Assembly: GCA_963204915.1 (NCBI GenBank)
Contig: CAUJHS010000022.1
Coordinates: 1 to 64,000, forward strand
Reading direction: 5' to 3'
Origin: Planctomycetota bacterium
GTDB lineage: Bacteria; Planctomycetota; Planctomycetia; Pirellulales; Pirellulaceae
Length of the DNA stretch: 64,000 nt
The notes under the pieces were generated by a model that had not been told where the DNA came from, made no database searches, and saw nothing but the letters and a program-made list of their open reading frames with translations. Of the stretch, positions 63,868 through 64,000 are shown piece after piece. How positions within the stretch are numbered: the stretch's first letter is position 1; each line of letters opens with the position of its first letter. Both the position numbers and the translations under genes were made by a program.

Positions 63868-64000
63868 TTACGATGCAACCGAGTTTTCTAGTGACTCCGT
63901 AGCGGATGTTTCACCGCTGGCCGTTTCGCTCAACTCTGGTTTGACGTACCCAAGTGCGCGAATCACTTCGAGGATCTCGCTGCACGTGGGAAACATACGG
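63868..64000 (-). CDS. C-terminal end of an unidentified protein, cut by the window
   Basis: The last 44 codons of a minus-strand gene end at TAA (63868). The visible end reads MFPTCSEILEVIRALGYVKP followed by an acidic, Ser/Thr-rich tail ELSETASGETSATESLENS. No family is recognisable. A strong hairpin just downstream fits a gene end here. Confidence 0.6.
   Translation of the reverse strand, partial: RMFPTCSEILEVIRALGYVKPELSETASGETSATESLENSVAS

Overview
The window looks like a chromosome segment of a planctomycete, most likely of the Pirellulales type. The evidence is repeated secreted DUF1501 and DUF1549/DUF1553 (PSCyt) proteins, haem-binding WD40 proteins, a very large Ser/Thr kinase-WD40 protein, a kinase fused to receiver domains, and many exported metabolic hydrolases. 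All assignments come from reading motifs and gene order. No database search was possible.

Layout. 1-51: first codons of a gene leaving on the left. 319-2936: a three-gene minus-strand group of membrane protein, winged-helix regulator and B12-binding radical SAM protein, with two related palindromes placed about 40 bp upstream of the membrane-protein and radical SAM start codons. 3054-12326: metabolic genes, including a lyase-like secreted protein, an acetyltransferase, prolyl oligopeptidase, D-aminoacylase, an isochorismatase-like hydrolase and a nitrilase. 12547-22395: a complete chemosensory gene cluster in one direction: kinase-receiver fusion, CheA, CheW, soluble PAS-type chemoreceptor, CheY, CheB, CheR and a CheX-like protein. 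22601-31168: DUF4303 protein, exported carbonic anhydrase, exported molybdopterin oxidoreductase, CehA/McbA-like protein, a frameshifted nitrilase overlapping or abutting a NUDIX gene, and a proline-rich secreted protein.

31395-33275: a dense array of nineteen minus-strand tRNA genes, many of them structurally unusual. Two carry leucine anticodons on bodies with a short variable loop, one has extra bases between acceptor and D stem, one has a four-base D loop, and three lack U33 or are ambiguous. This is the most unusual element here. It is followed by a small two-gene unit, an isolated trehalohydrolase gene (treZ) and an HSDL2-like dehydrogenase.

38035-54374: typical planctomycete outer-surface or periplasmic catabolic loci. 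They comprise a GntR/FCD regulator overlapping a PSCyt/DUF1549/DUF1553 gene, a DUF1501 gene, a HEAT-repeat/sialidase fusion, a second DUF1501 gene, a Gfo/Idh/MocA oxidoreductase, and a minus-strand group of haem-WD40 protein, small Sm-like protein and DUF1549/DUF1553 protein. 54802-63201: glutamyl-tRNA synthetase, an FAD monooxygenase, and a 1670-residue kinase-NTPase-WD40 protein. The right edge cuts a further minus-strand gene.
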